Assembly: GCA_004380135.1 (NCBI GenBank)
Contig: QXCR01000059.1
Location: forward strand, 102,323 to 166,322
Direction: 5' to 3'
Length of the DNA stretch: 64,000 bases
Source: Stemphylium vesicarium
Taxonomy: Eukaryota; Ascomycota; Dothideomycetes; Pleosporales; Pleosporaceae
Below, piece after piece: positions 57,628 through 64,000 of the stretch. The notes below the pieces were generated by a model. That model searched no databases, was not told the origin of the DNA, and saw nothing but the letters and a program-made list of their open reading frames with translations. Every line of letters begins with the position of its first letter. Position 1 is the stretch's first letter. The translations under genes and the position numbers were made by a program.

Positions 57628-58917
57628 ATGAGCGCGTCCGGTCATGAAGGTGGAGTAGCCGTTGGTGGGGATGAGCAGCAAGATTTCCACTTCAAGTACG
57701 CGGTGCAGAAGGGGTTTTTTATGCAGAGCGAAGATGAGACGGACGATAAGACGTTTGATTTTGTACGTTTTGATTGGACTGCATCTGAATCAACCACATA
57801 CCCCTACCCCATGGTGGTTCAGCGATTCACGTGAGAGCGGAATATGGTCGTGCTAACGTGTTGGATAGAAAAAGTCCAACTTTGGCTTAATCGAGCGATC
57901 CTATTCTACCGACTCTGATGACAAAGAGTTGCTTTGGAAGCGCTTTGAAGAGTATGTGCGCAGTCTGGAGGCTGCGAAGAAAGAGAACGAGAGCCTCAAG
58001 GTGCTGTTCCTGGGTCGTCACGGACAGGGCTGGCATAATGTCGCTGAGACCAAGTATGGAACGAAGGCCTGGGATGTACGTTACCTAAGACTCTTGATAT
58101 ACCCCCAAGTCTATCCCATGTACTGAAGAGGTTTCACTAACAACACCAGTGTTACTGGTCAGCTCTGGACGGCGCAGACGGTATTACCTGGTCGGATGCC
58201 AACCTCACAGCTACTGGTCAAGACCAAGCAAAAGACGTAAACAAGCTATGGGCCTCGCAGCTTCCGCTCGGCATCCCAGCTCCAGAGACGTACTACGTCT
58301 CCCCTCTGACCCGTACGTCGCCCCCAAATCCTTACATCTTCACCGCCCACTAACCACATAACCAAAGGCACCATCGAAACCGCCGACCTCTCATTTCAAG
58401 GTCTCGATCTCCCCACTGACAAACAATACAACCCCTTCATCAAAGAACTCCTCCGCGAGGCCATAGGTGTACACACCTGCGATCGTCGCAGCACCCTCTC
58501 CCATATCAAATCTACCTTCCCTCATCTCACCTTCGAAGAAGGCTTCTCAGACCCCGATCCCCTCTGGAAAGCAGACTACCGCGAACCCAACACAGCACGA
58601 CGGTCTCGGCTCGCCACGCTCCTCGACGATATTTTCGCTGCCGACGCGAACGTGTTTCTCTCGCTTACAAGCCACTCTGGCGCTATCGGGAGTATCCTAG
58701 AAGCGATAGGACATAGGGTAAGTTGTGGACTGAGAGTGCTTGTGAGTGAACGTGCTGTTTTCGACTGACGTGGGAATAGAAATTTGCGCTCGAGACGGGC
58801 GGTGTGATTCCGGTTTTTGTCAAAGCCGAACGTGTGCAGGGGAAGAGAGAGGTTCCGCCCAAGGAACCGAGTGCGGCGCCGCCATTGTGTCCTGAGCCGC
58901 CGAATGAGTCGATGTAG
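57628..58917 (+). CDS. Phosphoglycerate mutase-like phosphatase (330 aa)
   Basis: Five exons: 57628-57762, 57869-58075, 58150-58312, 58368-58717 and 58780-58917, with introns of 106, 74, 55 and 62 nt. The histidine-phosphatase signature is VLFLGRHGQGWHN, with the substrate-pocket Arg in SPLTR|TIET (split by an intron) and the second His in SLTSHSGAIGSI. It belongs to the broad fungal group related to yeast Pmu1, whose members act as phosphomutase-like or acid phosphatases; the natural substrate is unknown. No signal peptide is seen, so it is intracellular. The N-terminal 45 residues before the first intron are hydrophilic and less conserved. An alternative start 24 bp upstream lies on a non-ATG codon, so 57628 is preferred. 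Confidence 0.88.
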
Positions 58918-59388
58918 GGCCCGACGTGGGCTGGAGGGACGGAATACTTTGTTACGTGGGTATGAGGTTGATGGTGTCTTGGATGGTGTAGTGAGTTATC
59001 TCTGTTCCATTGCACGAACGCTGGTGTTTGTATCACTTTCTATTCCGTTTCCTCCCAATCCTCAACCTTTCTCTTATTAATCCTATCTACATCTTTAGTC
59101 TCTACATTTCTCTCTTCGATTGACCATGAAAGGGGCACAGTTAAAATCGCTTGGCCAAGATTCTCCATGTTTCCAGCGCTTTCACGCGTATACTCCCCAT
59201 GACATACTGACCTTTGTTCTCGTGCACGCGTAGCAAGCACCATGTTTCCTCATCTGCACATATATATACCACAGCCCAGCGAGCTCACAGAGGGGAAATC
59301 CTTATCAGCGTGCATCTACTCGCAACATCCAAGTCAACTGCAGTCTTGCACCAGAAAAAGAATAACAACCAACTTCAACACTATCGTA
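58918..59388. promoter_or_regulatory. Promoter of the uracil phosphoribosyltransferase fusion
   Basis: A 471-bp interval with a TATATATA box at 59261-59268, about 120 bp upstream of the ATG. The reading frame is open upstream to 59242, but this box lies inside that extension, arguing against an earlier start. Confidence 0.5.
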
Positions 59389-61485
59389 ATGTCTGAAAGC
59401 ACTGCAAAACCAGCCATGATCGGCATTTACGGCGTATCGGGATGCGAAAAGTCGTACCGGTTCAATAAGCTCAAAGCCCCCTTCCCCAGCCACCCCGGCA
59501 TCTCACAAAACTTCGAGTTCCTCGACGGCTCAACTCTAATCGACCAAGTCTTACCCGGCGGCCTCCTCGCATTCAAGAAGATGGCACCGGAATTCCAAGC
59601 CGCCGTGCGTGAAAGCGCCCTCTCCCTCGCAGAAGAGCAGTGCCGTAGCAGCGGCAAAACCGGTGTCATTGCGGGCCACTACATGTTCTGGGAGAGCAAT
59701 AGCAAAGACGAAGCACCAGAGAGGATTGGGACGGAAAAGGACTGGAGCACGTACACGTACATGGTCTACCTGGACGTGGATGCAACCGTCATCGCACAGC
59801 GACGGAACGAGGATAAAACACGACAGCGAAATGAGCTTTCTGTTGAGCGGCTGCGCGCATGGCAGAAGCTGGAGAAAGAGGAGTTGAGGGCTATGTGTCG
59901 GGAACGCGGTATTTTGTTCACGGTGGTCAGTGAGGATACGTCTTCAACCGCGGAAAACAGCGTTGAGCGGCTCGCAGCTCTGCTGACTGATCTCCAGACC
60001 CATGATGAAGAAGTGAACGAAGCGGCGGTATCTCGAGCTGTGGACGAAGCACTGAAAGAACAGGATGCAGGTGTCGATACCATGTTCCTCTTCGACGCGG
60101 ACAAGACGCTCGCGCCTGCGGACACAGGGCATCTTTTCTGGGACGAAGTTAGTGCAGAAAGTGGCGATAGGTCCGGATGTACTGTATCCAGAATCTTCAA
60201 GGATCTAGGCTACTCCTACCTTTCTTTCCGGCAAGCTACGCTGTTGTACGAGGAGCGAGCATCAGAGTTCGACGCGGTGTGCGAAAAGGTGGCGCGGAAA
60301 GTGGAATTATATCCTGAGATGCGGGAGCTGCTGAGACGAGTGGCGGATACGCCGCATACGGGTGCTATGATAGTGACGTGCGGTCTCCGCGCTGTGTGGG
60401 AGAAAGTTCTACAGCGGTACAACATTTCGGGCGTCAAGATTATTGGCGGTGGCCGCGTATCAGACGGGTATGTGGTAACCGGATCGACGAAAAGAGACGT
60501 CGTCGACATGCTGCACGGGAGAAAGAAACGCGTTGTAGCCTTCGGCGACAGCCCGCTCGACATCGATATGTTGACCGCCGCAGACAGCGCATACGTCGTC
60601 GTGGGACCAGAGTGTAATCGGAGTAAATCCATGGACAGCGCCCTCAGCATCGCCATCAACAAAGACGGACTCGCTGCACTCCAAATCCTTCTTCCAACGC
60701 CCAGCTCCAGCTCCAGCTCCAGCTCCAGCACATCTGCCCACTCCCACCGTCTCGATCTCAGCCTCCTCCCCGCCACAGCCTTGGATGAAGCCGAACTCAC
60801 CTGCCTCCTCCACCGCCCCAAACCCCACTCACACATCGTCCACGCAACCCACACCCCCGCAGCGAAACTCCTCATGACGCCCACGCGCGACGCTAGGCTA
60901 AGTTCGCACGCTCTCCGCGCAGCACACCACCGCATCGGCTTCTACCTCGCAACCACGTACCTCAGCGCCGTGCTCGGGGTCGAGGAAATCAGCATTCCGC
61001 ACGTTCAAGGCAACAAGACATCAGGTCACCGCATCCGCCACGAAAAAGCCACGCTGATTATTCCGCTGATGCGGGGCGGCGAACCCATGGCCTTCGGCGT
61101 CAGTGAAGCCATGCCGCTCGCTGGCTTCGCGCACGCTAAGAACTTCTCTGACGTTGATCCCAAGAACCTCGACGGCAAGCGTACGATTGTGCTTGTGGAT
61201 TCTGTGATTAATACGGGGAGTTCAATTGTAGATTTCGTGGCGCCGTTGCGGAGGAAAATGCCGTTTGTGCGCGTTGTGGTTGTTGCGGGCGTGGTGCAGG
61301 AGAATGCTGTGGTCGTCAAGGGGATTGGGATGGGCCCGTCGAGAGGGGAGGATTGGTTTGCAGAGATGTTGAGGCGGGACAGTGGGTTGTGGCTTGTTGC
61401 GCTGAGAACGTCCGAGAATAGGTATAAGGGGAGGGGTGGGACGGAGACGGGGCATCGGTTGTTTAACACGACTAAGTTGGACTAA
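59389..61485 (+). CDS. Kinase-like / HAD phosphatase / uracil phosphoribosyltransferase fusion (698 aa)
   Basis: One intronless frame with three units. Residues 8-215 resemble a P-loop small-molecule kinase, but the Walker A is GVSGCEKS (residues 15-22) with Glu where the Gly before Lys belongs, so nucleotide binding may be lost. Residues 230-430 are a HAD phosphatase of the phosphoserine-phosphatase type: nucleophile motif LFDADKTLAP (about 233-242) and FGDSPLDIDML (from 385). Residues 480-690 are a uracil phosphoribosyltransferase-type domain with the PRPP loop VDSVINTGSS (about 603) in an otherwise complete C-terminus. A run of ten serines links the last two. Salvage of uracil to UMP is the likely final activity; the roles of the other two units are unknown. 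Confidence 0.85.
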   Translation: MSESTAKPAMIGIYGVSGCEKSYRFNKLKAPFPSHPGISQNFEFLDGSTLIDQVLPGGLLAFKKMAPEFQAAVRESALSLAEEQCRSSGKTGVIAGHYMFWESNSKDEAPERIGTEKDWSTYTYMVYLDVDATVIAQRRNEDKTRQRNELSVERLRAWQKLEKEELRAMCRERGILFTVVSEDTSSTAENSVERLAALLTDLQTHDEEVNEAAVSRAVDEALKEQDAGVDTMFLFDADKTLAPADTGHLFWDEVSAESGDRSGCTVSRIFKDLGYSYLSFRQATLLYEERASEFDAVCEKVARKVELYPEMRELLRRVADTPHTGAMIVTCGLRAVWEKVLQRYNISGVKIIGGGRVSDGYVVTGSTKRDVVDMLHGRKKRVVAFGDSPLDIDMLTAADSAYVVVGPECNRSKSMDSALSIAINKDGLAALQILLPTPSSSSSSSSSTSAHSHRLDLSLLPATALDEAELTCLLHRPKPHSHIVHATHTPAAKLLMTPTRDARLSSHALRAAHHRIGFYLATTYLSAVLGVEEISIPHVQGNKTSGHRIRHEKATLIIPLMRGGEPMAFGVSEAMPLAGFAHAKNFSDVDPKNLDGKRTIVLVDSVINTGSSIVDFVAPLRRKMPFVRVVVVAGVVQENAVVVKGIGMGPSRGEDWFAEMLRRDSGLWLVALRTSENRYKGRGGTETGHRLFNTTKLD
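60702..60730. repeat. Coding AGCTCC repeat (polyserine linker)
   Basis: About five copies of the hexamer AGCTCC, encoding ten consecutive serines between the HAD and phosphoribosyltransferase units. Probably length-variable. Confidence 0.8.
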
Positions 61486-61954
61486 GAGAGGGGCATTTTT
61501 GGACGTCTGAAAGGGGAAAGGAAGGCCGGAGGTTGCGTGTTGACGTGTAATATAGATAAGGATGAGCGGTTTTGGAGAACCAGGTTTTAGCCCAGATCAC
61601 CTCTGTGGGCCATTGCAGATGTGTATGTGTTTTTAACATGGGTAGGTGGCAGTGCTTGGGCTGCTCTTTCTCTCTCTTCAGAAGTCAGTGTCGTCACTGG
61701 TGAAATCATTTTCCCATTTGCCTCCAAGGTTAAGACAAGTAGGTTGAAACCAAATTCCGCTGTTGGTCAAGATTCCACGATACCAAGAATGCGAAAAGGG
61801 TAAAGAGCAAACGAGCGGATTGAGCTAAGCCTAACAAACGAATGACTATCCAAAGCAAGAGGAAACGCCTCTCCTCTCGTAACGTGCAAAAGAGGCAAAG
61901 GAGCTGTTACAAGCTGAGTACAGCCGTAGCGTCGCATCTTCACCTCCGCAGCCC
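61486..61954. other. Convergent intergenic spacer
   Basis: 3' ends of two convergent genes; nothing else recognised. Confidence 0.6.
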
Positions 61955-63146
61955 CTAAGCAGCCATAGTAGGAACACCAGACGGTACACCAGACGGCACA
62001 CCATTAGGCGCCTCACCACCGCCGCCACCTCCAGAGTTACTATTAGCAACCCCACCCTCCGCCGTCAAAAGCGCCGCATAGCTAGTATTATACGTAGCAC
62101 TCGTATCAATCCCAATCGTAACCCACGAGAAGATCCCGCCCTCAACCCCCATCTCCTCATCTACAAACATATACTCAAATACGGGATCCGAATTCGTCCC
62201 TTCAGTCTCACCCGCCAGCACCCTATCTTCCTCATTCGTCGTAATTTCCACCTGATTCGTATTATACGGCTCGAGCGCCTCAACCTTTGCAATAAGCTCC
62301 TGGTCGAAAAACATCTGCCCAATATGCGCGACACTACCCCCTGTAATCGTCCCGTTGGAAAGCAGCGTCGCATCCACATGCCCCACGACATGCACATGCG
62401 TCGCTCTTCCGCCATAATGCCCGGGGAAGATACTCCGGAACGACGCGATACCCTGTTCATCCGTCTCCTGGATGCCGCGTAGAGCAGTGTTGTTAAGATT
62501 AGACGCGTCGTCCCCGTTCCCGTTGCTGGAGTCTTGCACACCGGAGTATACGCCTGTGCTGTTGGCGCTCCAGACATCCCACCAGAGATGAGGCAGCGGA
62601 CTGCAGGTCGCAATGTCGATGAATTGCGCGTGCATGTAGTTTATGACACCGGGTTCTGAGGCGGCGATGTCGGTACGGTTTAGCTCGCCAGAGACCCAGA
62701 AGGGGCCGATTTCGCCCTCGGGGGAGAGGATGCAGGTTTTGTTGCTGGCGAAGAAGAGGGTGGGGTCGGTGGTTGGGGTGACATCGGTGCCCAGGTCGTG
62801 GTAGTGGGTTTTGTTGAGGACGGAGGCGGTGTCTCGTTGATGGAGGTTGGAGGCTGGTGATTTGGAATTGTGTGGTTAGTTTGGGTTCATTCTCTGAATT
62901 AGAAAGAGCTTTTGACTCACCCAAGGACTTCTTCCGCAGGTCATTCAGAAATCGAGCTCGACTCTCTTCAGCCGCCTTGAGCGTGCCGCGGGCTTCAAGC
63001 TGCGCCGCGCAGTTGTCCAGTGAGCGGCGAGACTTCTCGAGGAAACTGCGCTTCATGGCGATGTCGGTGACGTGGTCCTCATGGCCTGGATGAGCAAAAG
63101 CCAACCCGACCAGGATCGAGATGGAAAGCGAAGAGGCTGCGACCAT
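61955..63146 (-). CDS. Secreted intradiol ring-cleavage dioxygenase-like protein (374 aa)
   Basis: Two exons: 63146-62921 and 62853-61955, with a 67-nt intron. A signal peptide (hydrophobic Leu/Ile/Ala core) ends before HPGHEDH, the His-rich start typical of extracellular fungal intradiol dioxygenases. The N-terminal charged helix (about 27-75) precedes the beta-sandwich catalytic domain. The four iron ligands of the family can be matched: Tyr in STGVYSG, Tyr in FPGHYGGR, and the two His of ATHVHV. The usual GPYY turn is GPFW here. The C-terminus is a disordered Gly/Ser/Pro tail. Such proteins cleave catechol-type rings of plant phenolics between the hydroxyls; substrate here is unknown. The frame is open upstream, but the signal peptide fixes the start. 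Confidence 0.85.
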
Positions 63147-64000
63147 TTTGAAAGCAACAAGTACGAAGGCGATTGTTTGGTACAACGAGAGCGCAGTAAA
63201 GAATGAGAGGGCAGTGCAGAATCGAAGGATCAGAACTGCGTTGATGAGACTTCTCGTTCTCTTCGCAGGAAACATACCCTTCATATACGTCCCTCGAGAC
63301 TAAAACGTACAAAACTCCGTCAGCACATCAACACCTCGTACAACACCTTTCATCACCCGTCCGCGTCACCTTTACAGCATCCTCGTCGTCTTCAGTCTCC
63401 GCGTCACGACCCACGCAGCCCTGGCTCAGTCTCAACGACCCAATCACCTCTTCCAGAATTCTCGCCCTGTTGCACCAGTAACGTAATCACAATATACCAT
63501 TGTCTAAGAGGCCAAACCAGCTTACGAATCTACGGCTGCTAACAGGTTCGCTGTCGAGGATATGTTAGCAAGGGGCGACGCGGCCTTGCCAAGACAAACG
63601 CTAAGCAGCGCTTCTTGCCGACAAGCAACAGGGCTAAGCGTCGTCGTCGTGTCTTGGGTGCCAAGCCGGGATATGCTATTCACGTTCTGTGGATGCAGGG
63701 CTGTTGGTGAGTTGGCTTTATCGAGATTACGATTTGCGATGGCGGGAAATAAGCTGCGATGCGCATCTTTGTGTGTGTGGATGTGTGTGTGTGTGTATGT
63801 GTGTGTGAGGGTCGGGGGATAAGGTGATGGTGGCTGCAAGTAACAAGCACGCCTACCATGCAACCAACTAAGCAACCAATGCCTGAGAAAGGGTTCTATC
63901 AGCGCGATGGAGTGCGTGGAAGCAGCATGTTTTGTTTGTTTATATACGATGAGAAAGATGCAAAGGGGAGAGAATGGTGTTTGAGTTGGAAATTTGTTTC
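63147..64000. other. Right flank, no gene recognised
   Basis: Promoter of the dioxygenase gene at the left, then a GT-rich microsatellite. No coding region supported to the window end. Confidence 0.5.
63768..63808. repeat. (GT)n microsatellite
   Basis: Imperfect GT dinucleotide run of about 41 bp, interrupted by GA and AT steps. Confidence 0.85.

Overview
The window is nuclear DNA of a filamentous ascomycete, most likely a Dothideomycete (Pleosporales is my guess). Signs are compact genes on both strands, many 38-106 nt GT-AG introns, a Zn2Cys6 factor, a decayed heterokaryon-incompatibility (HET) gene, small secreted proteins, an MFS carrier of the anion:cation symporter type, and single-copy eukaryotic genes (eIF3i, MBF1, neutral trehalase, C1-tetrahydrofolate synthase). 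All exon limits are my own reading of splice signals and frame continuity; no transcript data were available.

Layout. 0.5-9.8 kb is accessory: a Cys-motif protein with a broken frame, a small secreted protein, a HET pseudogene, and two proline-rich secreted proteins whose signal-peptide exons have the same length and splice phase. 11.4-15.5 kb holds a PRKRIP1-like splicing factor, a Det1-like phosphatase and a 2EXR/F-box-like gene stopped by TAA. 16.3-17.9 kb has two convergent, apparently related membrane proteins of unknown function, one with an in-frame TGA.

18.3-34.0 kb is the most interesting part. Ten contiguous genes look like a catabolic cluster: Zn2Cys6 factor, zinc alcohol dehydrogenase, lactonase-like metallo-beta-lactamase (MBL), C2H2 factor, carboxymuconolactone-decarboxylase-like protein (CMD), beta-hydroxyacid dehydrogenase, a second MBL, a second (double-domain) CMD, a second beta-hydroxyacid dehydrogenase, and an MFS carrier. 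Three enzyme families occur twice, and the regulatory intervals carry GCGGGG-type sites, several inverted. My inference is uptake of an organic acid or lactone, ring opening, oxidation and reduction, under local activation and carbon repression; the substrate is unknown.

34.0-42.5 kb is an 8.5 kb gene-poor stretch with two degenerate tandem arrays. From 42.5 kb to the end the genes are mostly core: a small unknown protein, neutral trehalase, C1-THF synthase with a likely mitochondrial alternative start, an SH3-domain protein with a probable GC-AG intron, eIF3i, MBF1, a phosphoglycerate-mutase-like protein, a kinase-like/HAD/uracil-phosphoribosyltransferase fusion with an altered P-loop, and a secreted intradiol dioxygenase.
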